Assembly (NCBI RefSeq): GCF_019800665.1
Contig: NZ_JAHVKO010000003.1
Span: 124,001-188,000 of the forward strand
From: Microbulbifer agarilyticus
GTDB taxonomy: Bacteria > Pseudomonadota > Gammaproteobacteria > Pseudomonadales > Cellvibrionaceae
Reading direction: 5' to 3'
Length of the DNA: 64,000 nucleotides
The translations under genes and the position numbers were made by a program. Each line of letters opens with the position of its first letter. The stretch's first letter is position 1. Below are positions 42,763-51,906 of the stretch, piece after piece. The notes below the pieces were generated by a model. It was not told the DNA's origin. It did no database searches and was given only the letters and a program-made list of their open reading frames with translations.

Positions 42763-45045
42763 ATGTTAGCCAGCAACGCCCACCCAAAGGGCTTCCCGCC
42801 ACCGCGGCCATACCCATGGCGGCGGTCTCTGCTTCTCTGTGTTTGCACGTTTTTGCTGCTGTTCTCTACCCTGGCCAGTGCACAACTTCCCTCCGTTAAA
42901 CCCAAAGAATTTTCCCCGGTTATTCCCGATTTCACCGCGCTGTCCGCGGACTGGTGGACGCTGTGGCCGGATGTTACCCGCGAGCAAAAAGAGCAGTGGC
43001 TAGCCGATGTCGAAAAGGCCTGGTTGGACTGGAAAAAAACATTGCCGGAAGAGGCTGAGCTGGACGAGCGGGTCCTGCAAATTGATAAGCGTCTTGAGGG
43101 TATTCGCAAGACCTGGCAGAAAAGTGAGAACCTAAAATCTGTCAAGATTTTGCCGGAGGTGACCTTTCCGGAATCTCCCACGGTGTTGGAGTGGGCGGCA
43201 TCCGACGCGGCAGTAGCGCGAGGCCAGCAACGCTATCAGGGAGTGCAATTAGAAAAAAGCCAGATGGACGACGGCGTCGCACACTCGCTTAGCCGGCTGC
43301 GGGAAAAGGTGGCGGTACTGCGGGATACTAATCGCAACGACCCGAAACATTTGAGTGCGATGCTGGATGTGTTTTTTGGCCAGATAAATCATTTGCAGGT
43401 GCTGGAAGAGCAGCAACTGCTGAGGGATCAGCTTGCGCTGTGGGATGAAGAGTTGACCTACGGCCGTGCGCAACTGCAGAGGATGCTGACCGAGCTGCGC
43501 TTTAGTCAGGAGGTTGCAGATGAATTGGCCTCGGCGCGCACCGAAGAGAAAACCGGCCTGGAGGAGCTGGCGCGGGAGCGCAGCGATTCCCGCCACCAGG
43601 TTTTTGAGAGCGCCGACAGCGAGGTCACGCTGGAGCAACAGATCAGCCTGATGAATTACAGTGTGGAAACACTGCAAAATCGCCTGCAGCTGCGCAAGCA
43701 GGAACTGCTGCTGGCGATGAACAGCGTGCTGGATCCAGACGGTGAGGCGGAGAAACTCACCATCAGTAAAACGCTGGTGGAAAACGCGGAAAAAGCCCAG
43801 GCGGATCTGGTGCGCCAGCTGAATGTGCGCCAGCGGCAGGTGGTGGCCTGGATCGGTGAAGACCCGAAGGCAATGCAGCGCTGGTGGCAGCGCTTCGAGA
43901 AGATCAACAGCGCTCTCGGCCATGCCGGCGACCTGATTGACGACGTAAAGCGTTACGAAGTCGCCCAGTTGTTTGTGTATCAGCGGCAGCAGGGGTGGTG
44001 GCGCACACTTGGCGACCGGATTGTCCTGCAGCTGCAGCAATTGCGCAGCGGCTGGCGCAACCTGGCAAATTACGAACTGTTCGCCATCAGCCAGCAGCCC
44101 ATCACCCTCAGAGATATTGCCCAGATGATCCTGGTGATCATCGGCGCCTGGGGTTGTTCGCGGCTGTTGAGTTTGATCCTGCGTCGCATGGAGCGCAGAA
44201 AACGCACCAGCGAGCAGGCCGCGTACGCATTGTGGCGGGTGCTGAATTACTGCATCGTTTTCATCACGATCATTATCCTGCTGACCATGGTGGGGCTGGA
44301 TACCTCGAAACTTACCCTGATCGCCGGTGCCCTGTCGGTGGGTATCGGTTTTGGTATGCAGGCGATTTTTTCCAACTTCATCTCCGGGATTATTCTGCTG
44401 TTCGAGCAGCCGCTGCGGGTCGGTGACCTGGTGGAACTGGAGTCCGGGGTATTTGGGCGCATCCGCGATATCAACGTGCGCTCTACCCGCATCACCACTC
44501 GCGACAATGTGGATATCCTGGTACCGAATTCCGAGTTCGTGACCGGGCGCGTCACCAACCACACCCTGGAAGACCCGGTGCGACGTATTCACGTGCTGTT
44601 TGGTGTGGCCTACGGCACTGACCCGGAAGAAGTGCGCGAGGCGGCAATGGCCGCGGCGGAGCGGGTGCCGGTGACCTTTTCCAACTGGCAGCGCAAAACG
44701 GAATTGTGGCTGACGTCCTTCGGCGACAGTTCTCTCGACTTCAAACTGGTGGTGTGGGTAAACAGCAATGCGGTGTCGTCGCTGGGTGACCTGCACGCAC
44801 TGTATAACCTCGAGCTGCTGCGGGAGTTCAATCAGCGCGGCATCGAGATTCCCTTCCCCCAGCGCGACCTGCATGTGCGCAGCTGGGGTGAAACCGCTCC
44901 GCCCGCGCCGCAGGCATCGGATAGTGAGCCGCCCAAGCCCATCGAGCGGCGCGGCTCCAGCGGTTCCGAAGATTGGCCCGGTGCCGGCGACACCGATGGT
45001 GGTGCAGAGGGTGGCGACAGTGGTGACGGCGGCGATGGCCCGTGA
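42763..45045 (+). CDS. MscS-family mechanosensitive ion channel with long periplasmic coiled-coil region
   Basis: From ATG 42763 (AGGGATGG upstream) the protein is 760 residues; GTG 42739 is an alternative. A signal peptide (about 17-40) precedes a long, charged helical periplasmic region (to about 440) rich in Glu and Gln, comparable with the KefA/MscK-type extension. Then come about three membrane helices, the last being the pore-lining MscS helix in LIAGALSVGIGFGMQAIFSNFISGIILLFEQP, followed by the beta domain (LVELESGVFGRIRDINVRSTRITTRDNVDILVPNSEF) and an alpha-beta domain. The final 60 residues are a Gly/Asp/Pro-rich tail. It relieves osmotic downshock. Confidence 0.92.
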   Translation: MLASNAHPKGFPPPRPYPWRRSLLLCVCTFLLLFSTLASAQLPSVKPKEFSPVIPDFTALSADWWTLWPDVTREQKEQWLADVEKAWLDWKKTLPEEAELDERVLQIDKRLEGIRKTWQKSENLKSVKILPEVTFPESPTVLEWAASDAAVARGQQRYQGVQLEKSQMDDGVAHSLSRLREKVAVLRDTNRNDPKHLSAMLDVFFGQINHLQVLEEQQLLRDQLALWDEELTYGRAQLQRMLTELRFSQEVADELASARTEEKTGLEELARERSDSRHQVFESADSEVTLEQQISLMNYSVETLQNRLQLRKQELLLAMNSVLDPDGEAEKLTISKTLVENAEKAQADLVRQLNVRQRQVVAWIGEDPKAMQRWWQRFEKINSALGHAGDLIDDVKRYEVAQLFVYQRQQGWWRTLGDRIVLQLQQLRSGWRNLANYELFAISQQPITLRDIAQMILVIIGAWGCSRLLSLILRRMERRKRTSEQAAYALWRVLNYCIVFITIIILLTMVGLDTSKLTLIAGALSVGIGFGMQAIFSNFISGIILLFEQPLRVGDLVELESGVFGRIRDINVRSTRITTRDNVDILVPNSEFVTGRVTNHTLEDPVRRIHVLFGVAYGTDPEEVREAAMAAAERVPVTFSNWQRKTELWLTSFGDSSLDFKLVVWVNSNAVSSLGDLHALYNLELLREFNQRGIEIPFPQRDLHVRSWGETAPPAPQASDSEPPKPIERRGSSGSEDWPGAGDTDGGAEGGDSGDGGDGP

Positions 45046-45218
45046 CGTCTAAGTCAGCCTGAGCACCCGCGTTTCGCCGCAATTCGCCGCAGCTGGCCGC
45101 AAAGGCGGTAAAAAGCTGCCGAAAAGGCCCGCATTGGGACTGGTCTTATTTTGTCACCTCTGTATTCTGGGTGACCTGAACATTTTCCAATCAATGCCAA
45201 ACCTGTAGCGGACCCACC

Positions 45219-46631
45219 TTGCTGATCATCCCCATCCAGAACAAACCCGACTGGCGCCGGCCACCACTGGTGTGTTTTGCGCTGATCTTGGCGAACCTGC
45301 TGGTGTATGTGCTCTACCAGAGCGGCGACGAGGCCCGTTGGCAGGCGGCCGAGGAGTACTACTTCTCCAGCACCCTGCCGGAACTGGATGAGGCGCGCTT
45401 CTACGAGTTTGTGGATACCGAGAAGCCCGAGTGGCGCACCCTGGCTCAGGGCGCCGGGGAAGACTTCATGTATGAGCAGCTGTTGTGGAGCCGCGAGTTC
45501 CACGACTGGCTGGTGCCGCAGCTGCAGCAGGAAGGCGGGGAGGCCCAGCAGTGGCTGTCCCAGCGGCAGGAGTTCGCCCAGCTGCGCGACAGCCTGTCCA
45601 GCTTTGCCTACGGCCTGACCCCGGCAGATCCCACCCTGAAAGGCCTGTTCGGGCATATGTTCCTGCACGGTGGCTGGGACCACCTGCTGGGGAATATGGT
45701 GTTCCTGTTGCTGTTTGGCCTGTCGGTTGAATTGGCCCTGGGCGCTGCCTGGTTCCTGGGCTTGTACCTGCTTGGTGGCCTGGCTGCCGCCGGTCTGCAT
45801 ATGGGGGTGGAAGCGGGCAGCCTGATGCCGATGATCGGCGCATCCGGTGCCGTGTCTGCGGTGATGGGGATGTTTGTCGCCGTATACGGGATCCGGCGGC
45901 TGCGCTTCTTCTATACCCTCGGTTTTGCCTTCGGAGAATTTTCCGCGCCGGCCCTGATGGTGTTGCCGCTGTGGTTGGGCAAAGAGGTATTCGGCTACTT
46001 CTTCGGTAGCGAAAACATTGCCTACTGGGCGCACTTTGGCGGTCTGGTGGCGGGCTTTGTCTGCACCATGGTGCTGATCCGGGTGCGCCCCAGTCGCGAT
46101 ATTCACGTGGAGGAGGATCTGCCACCCACGCCGGAACAGCTGGCACTGGCGCGCATCGAATCTCTGCAAAATCACGGTAAGTTACTGGAGGCGGGGCAGG
46201 CGGCCAGCAGTGCGCTAAAGCAGCACCCGGAGTCACTGCCGCTGATTGAAAAATCCATCGAACTCACCGGTCTCGCGCCGAAGAGTGAGGCCCATCACCG
46301 GGCCTGGCTCGCGCTGTTTGCCCTCGCCAAGCTCCCGCAACAGGACTTTGCGCAAATAGCCGCAGGCGTCGAAACCTATCGGAACAAAGTGCAGGAACCG
46401 CGCGCACTGACACCGCGGGTGTGTCTGGTTCTGGCGCAACGCGCCGCGCGGGAGAAACAGTGGGCACTGGTGGAGGTTTTATTGCAGCGCTTGCAGCAAA
46501 AGCAGCAGCGCCATCCACTGATGGCGCGCCTGGCTAATGGCGTTGTCGAACACTACCGCCGCTGTGGCGACGAAGAGCGGGCGCGCCAGGCGCTCGACTT
46601 TGCGCGCGCCCTGCAACCCAGCGCGTTTTAG
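45219..46631 (+). CDS. Rhomboid-family intramembrane serine protease with C-terminal helical repeats
   Basis: The 470-residue protein starts at TTG 45219. The catalytic dyad is Ser209 in IGASGAVSAVMG and His272 in AYWAHFGG. The L1/helix-2 motif is GHMFLHGGWDHLLGNMVFL. A hydrophilic insert of about 100 residues (35-140) separates the first helix from it. After the last helix (about 290) there is a cytoplasmic tail of about 170 residues composed of helical TPR-like repeats (ALARIESLQNHGKLLEAGQAA). It cleaves membrane-protein helices; no substrate is suggested. It is convergent with the zinc-finger membrane protein gene, which overlaps its stop by 4 bases. Confidence 0.92.
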   Translation: MLIIPIQNKPDWRRPPLVCFALILANLLVYVLYQSGDEARWQAAEEYYFSSTLPELDEARFYEFVDTEKPEWRTLAQGAGEDFMYEQLLWSREFHDWLVPQLQQEGGEAQQWLSQRQEFAQLRDSLSSFAYGLTPADPTLKGLFGHMFLHGGWDHLLGNMVFLLLFGLSVELALGAAWFLGLYLLGGLAAAGLHMGVEAGSLMPMIGASGAVSAVMGMFVAVYGIRRLRFFYTLGFAFGEFSAPALMVLPLWLGKEVFGYFFGSENIAYWAHFGGLVAGFVCTMVLIRVRPSRDIHVEEDLPPTPEQLALARIESLQNHGKLLEAGQAASSALKQHPESLPLIEKSIELTGLAPKSEAHHRAWLALFALAKLPQQDFAQIAAGVETYRNKVQEPRALTPRVCLVLAQRAAREKQWALVEVLLQRLQQKQQRHPLMARLANGVVEHYRRCGDEERARQALDFARALQPSAF

Positions 46632-48073
46632 GCCGGCTGCGAGCTTTTTTTGTTCTGCTGTTCGGCAGCCAGAATGGATTCGAGCTGTTCTACCTCACCA
46701 AGCACCGCGCTCTTCGGAAACTTACTGCGTACAAACGCCAGCAGCTTGCGGCTGTTGTCGGTGCGGTTAAACCCATCCATATAAATTTTCGCCAGCAGTA
46801 GATAGGCACTGTCCAGACGGGTGTAGTGCGGGTCTTCCTTGTGCAGGTTGTTGACTAGTGCCAGTGCCGGCTTGAACTGACGCTGGCGATACAGTGCCTC
46901 GGCAATCTGGTGGCGCAACAGTGACTTGTCGATGGCCGGTGTGCCGTGGGACTGCGCGGTGGCCATATATAGTTCTGCGGCCTTGTGTGGCTGGTTCATG
47001 CTGATAAAGCGTTCCAGCAGATGCGGGCCGAGTTCGCGCAGGGCTTTCTTGTCGTCGGTAGCGAGCAGCAGGCGATAGTAACGCTCGTTCAGGGAGACAT
47101 CATTGGGCTGCTGACGCAACACGCCGACCAAGGTTTTACGGGCTTCTTCGTGGCGCCCTTCACGCAGAAAAATGCTGGAGTCCGCCATGGCTTTGCGCCG
47201 TTCGAACTCGCGCTCTTCGAGAAACTCCTCATCGCCCACCTGAGATGCCACGCCCAGCTTCTGCTGCCGCGTCAGGCAGATGTAGCCCATCATGGCACTG
47301 GTGACGATGGAGAAATAGCTGGTGACAAAGGCCAGTAGCGGCAACAGCATCCACACCGGCAGCTTGTCAGCGACCACCGGCAGCAGGACGGTAGGTGCAG
47401 CGGAAACCGCGCTGGTGGAGAGCCACAGCAGCCAGTAGGGCCAGCCAATAATCAGGGTGAAGTGCAGCAACTTGAGCGGGTTTACCGCCGCACGCATGCT
47501 GTGCTCCAGTGCCAGCACGATCATGGCTGCTGGCCCCAGTAGCGAAAGCACAATGGAGTACACTTGCGCAGCGCCCAGACCGAAGGTGGTCGCAATCAAT
47601 GCGCCACCGCCACCGGCTACCAGAATCATACCGATGACTCGTGCAAACACCGCCGCACTGCGACCGTCCTGGGCGTCGCCAAAGGTGGGCGCCTGCAGAT
47701 CGCCACTGGCCAGCTTTTCGATCACCAGCAGGTTGTAACGCAATACCACTGCCAGCATGGCCACCAGGATAAAGATCGAGAATATTCCCATCCCGGTGAT
47801 CGCCAGTGCCGCCACCGCGCAAATCGTGGATACGGTTAACGGCCCAGCGTTAAGCGCATAGCGGAAATAGAAGGGGGCCATTTGCCAGAAGGGCTTGGCC
47901 TTGTTGCTCGCCCCGACATGTTGCAGTCGGTTGTTACACAGAATGCATTTGGGGGTGGAGCGGTAATAGTTATCCACCGAGCCGGGAACACAGTCGCCGC
48001 AGTAGTCCTTACTGCAACCGCTGCACTGCCATATGGCATCGGCGTTGGAGTGATAGTGGCAAGCATTGCCCAT
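46628..48073 (-). CDS. Zinc-finger multipass membrane protein with C-terminal helical repeats
   Basis: A 481-residue protein. The N-terminus holds a B-box-like zinc finger: Cys/His pairs in CHYHSNADAIWQCSGC, CGDC and CILC (residues 5-46). A membrane region follows (about 75-270) with six hydrophobic segments (GPLTVSTICAVAALAITGMG onward). Residues about 290-470 are TPR-like helices (EERRKA... ALYRQRQFKPALALVNNL). Without enzymatic motifs it is probably a scaffold or membrane adaptor. It is the convergent neighbour of the rhomboid gene, and both carry C-terminal helical repeats. Confidence 0.82.
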   Translation of the reverse strand: MGNACHYHSNADAIWQCSGCSKDYCGDCVPGSVDNYYRSTPKCILCNNRLQHVGASNKAKPFWQMAPFYFRYALNAGPLTVSTICAVAALAITGMGIFSIFILVAMLAVVLRYNLLVIEKLASGDLQAPTFGDAQDGRSAAVFARVIGMILVAGGGGALIATTFGLGAAQVYSIVLSLLGPAAMIVLALEHSMRAAVNPLKLLHFTLIIGWPYWLLWLSTSAVSAAPTVLLPVVADKLPVWMLLPLLAFVTSYFSIVTSAMMGYICLTRQQKLGVASQVGDEEFLEEREFERRKAMADSSIFLREGRHEEARKTLVGVLRQQPNDVSLNERYYRLLLATDDKKALRELGPHLLERFISMNQPHKAAELYMATAQSHGTPAIDKSLLRHQIAEALYRQRQFKPALALVNNLHKEDPHYTRLDSAYLLLAKIYMDGFNRTDNSRKLLAFVRSKFPKSAVLGEVEQLESILAAEQQNKKSSQPA

Positions 48074-48265
48074 GGTCTACATCCTTGTGGTTATTGTGCT
48101 TTGCTGCTGTGCAACTCTGAGTGTGAACTCGTCCAGTGTATCGGCTCCGTCCCGGGCGGCGCAATCCACCCCCCTTGCAGGCTGCTAGACTGACCCAATA
48201 TTCTAGGAAGTGACGATTTACACTGGCGCAGTAGCGCAGAACAACACCCAATAAATGAGGTTCAG

Positions 48266-49555
48266 ATGAGTAAAGCGATGCAGGTACGGCTGGAATCCTC
48301 CGCGGCGGCGGAGCACTGGGGCAAGAATGCCCTGTTAAGTTTCGCCGATACAGAAGCGCGCATTCACGCTACCGACGCCACCGGCGGTCCGCTGGTTGCC
48401 ACCCAGCGCGCGGCCCGCAGTCTCGATGGTATGGGTATAACCGACACCAGCCTTGTCGGTGACAACTGGGACCTGGAGAGCCGCTGGGCCTTCTGGGCGG
48501 GTTTCTACAATCCGAACCGCAGCAGCAATCTGGACTGGGGAAGTGCAGAAGGCAACGAGCTGGCGGAATTGGAAGCGCGCAAGGCCGCCGCTTTATGGGT
48601 TCGCCAGATCACCAATGGCTCGCCGGAAGATATTTCCCCACGCGTCCTCGCCGAAAGTGCTGCGGAAATGTTGCAAAAGCTCGCCCCGGATGCGGTGAGC
48701 TTCCGCATCGTCGAAGGCGATGCGCTGCGCGATGAGGGCTACATGGGTATCTACAACGTGGGCCGTGGCAGCGTGCGTGGCGGTGCCATGCTACAGCTCG
48801 ACTATAACCCCACGGGTAGCGACGCTACCGATGTGGATATTTGTCTGGTGGGCAAGGGTATTACCTTCGACTCCGGTGGTTACAGCATTAAACCCTCCGC
48901 CGGCATGGCTCATATGAAGTCTGACATGGGTGGTGCGGCGATGGTTGCCGGCGGCCTGGCGCTGGCAATCGCGCGCGGTTTGCAGAAGCGAGTGAAGCTG
49001 TATTTATGCTGCGCGGAAAACCTGATCTCGGGTCACGCGTTCAAACTGGGCGATGTGATTCGCTACAAAAATGGTGTAACCGCAGAAATCCTGAATACCG
49101 ATGCGGAAGGGCGCTTGGTCCTGGCAGATGGCCTACTGGAGGCGAGCGAACAGAACCCGCGTTACATCCTCGATGCGGCCACGCTGACCGGTGCTGCGAA
49201 GATGGCGGTCGGACGGGATTACAATTCGGTGCTGAGCCTGGAAGATGGTATGGCGGACAAGGTGCTGAGTGCGGCCAAGTCCGAGCACGAAAAGGCCTGG
49301 CGTTTGCCGCTGGAAAAATTCCACCTGGAACAAATCCCGTCCGGTTTTGCAGACATCGCCAATATCGGTCGTGAGGGCACTCCCGGCGCTTCCACGGCGG
49401 CGGCATTCCTGGCCAAGTTTGTGCGCGATGAGGGGCGCGGCTGGGTGCATATGGATCTTTCCGGTTCCTATTTGCCCGCGCCAAATGATCAGTGGGCGCA
49501 GGGCGCCAAGGGGCATGGGTTCCGTACCATTGCCCGTTTCTTGCTGGATAACTAA
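48266..49555 (+). CDS. M17-family leucyl aminopeptidase
   Basis: A 429-residue cytosolic dizinc aminopeptidase. Metal ligands and signature: GKGITFDSGGYSIKP, KSDMGGAAMV and NTDAEGRLVLADGL, with ATLTGAA near the C-terminus. The protein is shorter and lacks the full PepA N-terminal domain, matching the PepB-like branch. It removes N-terminal residues from peptides, complementing the periplasmic M1 enzyme elsewhere in the window. A TGAGG ribosome site precedes the ATG. Confidence 0.93.
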   Translation: MSKAMQVRLESSAAAEHWGKNALLSFADTEARIHATDATGGPLVATQRAARSLDGMGITDTSLVGDNWDLESRWAFWAGFYNPNRSSNLDWGSAEGNELAELEARKAAALWVRQITNGSPEDISPRVLAESAAEMLQKLAPDAVSFRIVEGDALRDEGYMGIYNVGRGSVRGGAMLQLDYNPTGSDATDVDICLVGKGITFDSGGYSIKPSAGMAHMKSDMGGAAMVAGGLALAIARGLQKRVKLYLCCAENLISGHAFKLGDVIRYKNGVTAEILNTDAEGRLVLADGLLEASEQNPRYILDAATLTGAAKMAVGRDYNSVLSLEDGMADKVLSAAKSEHEKAWRLPLEKFHLEQIPSGFADIANIGREGTPGASTAAAFLAKFVRDEGRGWVHMDLSGSYLPAPNDQWAQGAKGHGFRTIARFLLDN

Positions 49556-49569
49556 TAGGAATCAACACG

Positions 49570-49767
49570 ATGGAAGAGTATCAAGTAATGATTCAGTCGC
49601 GGGAGTGGCTGGTGGGTTGGGGCACACTTTCCCTGATTAACGCAGGCTTGGCCCAGGGAAAGAATCGCAGTGGCCTGATCTGGTGGATTTTGAGTTTGAT
49701 CTTCGGTCCGCTGGCGACACTGGTGCTCGTTTTGCTGAGTAAAGCTCCGGCAACCCCGCACGACTAA
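49570..49767 (+). CDS. Small membrane protein downstream of the M17 peptidase gene
   Basis: A 65-residue protein with one or two hydrophobic segments (SGLIWWILSLIFGPLATLVLVLLSK), AGGAA ribosome site and a 14-base gap from the peptidase stop, so it is probably in the same transcript. The WWILSLIFGPLAT pattern is like short phage- or host-derived membrane proteins of unknown function. I do not recognise it further. Confidence 0.65.
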   Translation: MEEYQVMIQSREWLVGWGTLSLINAGLAQGKNRSGLIWWILSLIFGPLATLVLVLLSKAPATPHD

Positions 49768-50286
49768 TCATCGGTTTTGATTGCGTGTTTTTGTGCGGTG
49801 GCGAAATTAAGCCACCGCACAAGCTTACTTCCGCTCCATTCGATAGTATTCCCCATCTATCTACTTTCCCGCCTCAATTCATATCCCTACCTTTCGGTGC
49901 CGCGATAACAACTGGCTTGACGCTTTCCGTGCCGGGGGTGGATTGCCCGGAAATGCATGTCTGGTAAGACTTGAAACTGAAAACTGCTCATTTTTGGTCA
50001 GGCCAAAGGTCTGGGGTTGGTTGAGCCTGCCAAAACCCTTCTGCTAGAATCCCGCCACAATTTTTTAGCCTGACGGCCTGTGTGAGTGCAGCAGTGTTCG
50101 CCATAAGTGTGAATGAGCATTCTAGTGACGCTGTCATTGTGGCATGGGTCAGGCCAGGCTGGCCGTTCTGCTGCCAAGTGGGATGACCACAGAAGCCATT
50201 CAAGTCTATTTTTGCTGCCACAGTGGTCAGATAGGCGTGGCATAAAAAGCAAAATGGCAGATGCCGTAGATATTGGAGAGTGAGGA
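49768..50286. other. 519-base intergenic region upstream of the FadR-type regulator
   Basis: No gene is supported. A perfect 12-bp hairpin with loop GAAATTAA lies at 49791-49822 (no T run). A candidate promoter lies at 50021-50050. A GGCCAG-GC-TGGCC hairpin lies at about 50152-50164. The leader after that promoter is about 230 bases, long enough for extra regulation. Confidence 0.5.
50021..50050 (+). promoter_or_regulatory. Candidate sigma-70 promoter for the FadR-type regulator
   Basis: -35 TTGAGC at 50021-50026, an 18-base spacer, -10 TAGAAT at 50045-50050. Confidence 0.4.
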
Positions 50287-51024
50287 ATGCGGGGCGCGAG
50301 ACTTTACCAGCAGGTGGCGGAAAAGCTGGCGGCCGCTATTGGCGCGGGGGATTACCCGGCCGGCACTCGCCTTCCGGCGGAGCGCAAGCTGGCGGAGCGC
50401 TTTGAGGTCAGTCGCCCAACCGTGCGTGAGGCGATCATTGCCCTTGAGCTTGGCGGCTACGTCGAAGTAAAAGGTGGTTCCGGTGTGTACGTCACCGACG
50501 CACAACCCAGCGGCTTTTCCGGTGGTGATAACGACATCGGCGCATTTGAAGTCTTGCAGGCGCGCATGATGTTTGAAGGTGAGGCCGCGGGCCTTGCCGC
50601 GCGCGAGATGTCCGATAGCGAAATCACGCAACTGGAAGTATTGCTTGAAGAGATGGTTGCGGAGAACGCCGCCGAGTCCGGCGCTGAGATCGTGGACGAA
50701 AAATTCCACTTACATATTGCCCGCTGTACCCATAACGATGCCGTGGTTTCCGTGTGTGAGCACCTATGGAAACTGCGCAATAGCTCCTCTATTTCCGTGC
50801 GTATTCTAGAACGCGCACGACAGGCCGGCAGCAAACCGCGCATTGAAGAACACCGTCGTATCCTGCAAGCGATCAAGGCGCGCGATCCGGAAGCCGCGCG
50901 CAATGCCATGCGTGATCATTTACAACGCGTAGTTCAACAGTTGCTGGACGCTACCGAAGCGGAAGCGCTGGAGCAGGCGCGCCGAGAAATGAGCGCAGCC
51001 CGTCAGCGTTTTGCATTGCCTTGA
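50287..51024 (+). CDS. FadR/GntR-family transcriptional regulator (FCD domain)
   Basis: A 245-residue regulator. The winged helix spans about 5-72 (YQQVAEKLAAAIGAGDYPAGTRLPAERKLAERFEVSRPTVREAIIAL...GSGVYV). The FCD effector domain follows (ARMMFEGEAAGLAAREMSD, FHLHIARCTHNDAV, EEHRRILQAIKARDPEAARNAM), with the conserved Asp/His metal-ligand pattern. It resembles the hexuronate (UxuR/ExuR) branch of the family. The nap operon begins 250 bases downstream behind a terminator, so a regulatory link to nap is not supported by sequence. Confidence 0.92.
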   Translation: MRGARLYQQVAEKLAAAIGAGDYPAGTRLPAERKLAERFEVSRPTVREAIIALELGGYVEVKGGSGVYVTDAQPSGFSGGDNDIGAFEVLQARMMFEGEAAGLAAREMSDSEITQLEVLLEEMVAENAAESGAEIVDEKFHLHIARCTHNDAVVSVCEHLWKLRNSSSISVRILERARQAGSKPRIEEHRRILQAIKARDPEAARNAMRDHLQRVVQQLLDATEAEALEQARREMSAARQRFALP

Positions 51025-51054
51025 TACCTTTCCCGTAAGCGAGAATTTCAGATA

Positions 51055-51078
51055 AACCGGCCATGGGCCGGTTTTTTT
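51055..51078 (+). terminator. Intrinsic terminator after the FadR-type gene
   Basis: Perfect 8-bp stem 51055-51062 with 51066-51073, loop ATG, T run to 51078. Confidence 0.92.
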
Positions 51079-51276
51079 GTGTCGCGCATTTATTCTCGAC
51101 AAATCTCAAGTCCCGATGGCAGCAATTTCTTGCCGTCGCCGAAACCCTTTCTAGACTCAAGGTATGTGCTGAATTTTCCCGCCAGTGTAAAGCTGCGTGG
51201 CAATTGCGCATCGAAAGGAACCAGTCAGTTCTTTTTCATACTCGGTACGGCTCTTATTTCATTCGGTAATGAGCGG

Positions 51277-51462
51277 GTGACTTCCTTGGCGGAGCAAAAA
51301 TCTGCAGACACGGCGGCGCAGCGTAAACGCGAAGGGCGGCTGGTGCTGTTTATCTTGGTTTTCCTGTTTCCGATTCTGGCGGTGATTATCGTCGGCAGTT
51401 ACGGCTTTGTGGTTTGGATTCTGCAAATGATTTTTGGCCCACCGGGGCCTCCGATGTCTTAG
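51277..51462 (+). CDS. napE: NapE, small nitrate-reductase-associated membrane protein
   Basis: From GTG 51277 the protein is 61 residues, the normal NapE size; the upstream extension to 51079 was rejected. It is a charged N-terminus (AQRKREGRLVLFILVFLFPIL) followed by one transmembrane helix and a Pro-rich tail (MIFGPPGPPMS). NapE is found only with nap genes and its role is unclear. No FNR box (TTGAT-N4-ATCAA) was found upstream. Confidence 0.85.
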   Translation: MTSLAEQKSADTAAQRKREGRLVLFILVFLFPILAVIIVGSYGFVVWILQMIFGPPGPPMS

Positions 51463-51548
51463 TTGAACTAGAGGGAAAAATTCCGAGTGAAGTCATCGAT
51501 AGCCGCTATTAAATCAAGCTCTTTAAGCTCGCCCTTGAGAGAAATCGC

Positions 51549-51905
51549 ATGGAAAAACAAGGCCCCAGGTCACCGCTAAGCCAAGCTGCGACGCCAGCCA
51601 GTTTGCACATCGCGAGCCTGATTGTGCATGTGCGCCCGCATCTAGAAGGAGTCCTGGTCAGCTGGCTTGAAAGTCAGAGGGCATTGGAGATGCGCCTGTC
51701 GAATGACGCGGGGAAGCTCATTGTCTTGGTCGAGACCGAGCACCACCTGCAAATCAATCCGATGATCGAAGACATCCGCAACCAGCCCGGCGTACTGAAT
51801 GTCGCCTTGGTGTATCACGAAGAATTGAGCCTCGCAGAGGCCGACGATGTGCTGCAAGAGGACGCCGATGTGCCGCAGCCGGTAAATATTGTGGGAGAGG
51901 GGTGA
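51549..51905 (+). CDS. napD: NapD, NapA maturation chaperone
   Basis: A 118-residue protein whose centre ([25 protein letters not shown]...GKLIVLVET...[18 protein letters not shown]) is the ferredoxin-like NapD fold. It binds the NapA twin-arginine signal and prevents premature export. The N-terminal 20 residues are not conserved. One base separates its stop from the napA start. Confidence 0.93.
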   Translation: MEKQGPRSPLSQAATPASLHIASLIVHVRPHLEGVLVSWLESQRALEMRLSNDAGKLIVLVETEHHLQINPMIEDIRNQPGVLNVALVYHEELSLAEADDVLQEDADVPQPVNIVGEG

Positions 51906-51906
51906 T

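Noticed and set aside
43249-44874. Minus-strand ORF (541 codons) opposite the MscS gene
   Set aside because: Antisense shadow of a clear MscS-domain protein; no signal or domain.
49768-50286. CRISPR array, tRNA or riboswitch in the long intergenic region
   Set aside because: There are no regularly spaced repeats, no tRNA cloverleaf with a conserved T-loop, and no known riboswitch core.
51079-51276. 127-residue reading of napE
   Set aside because: NapE is about 60 residues; the extension has no signal or family similarity and begins right at the terminator.
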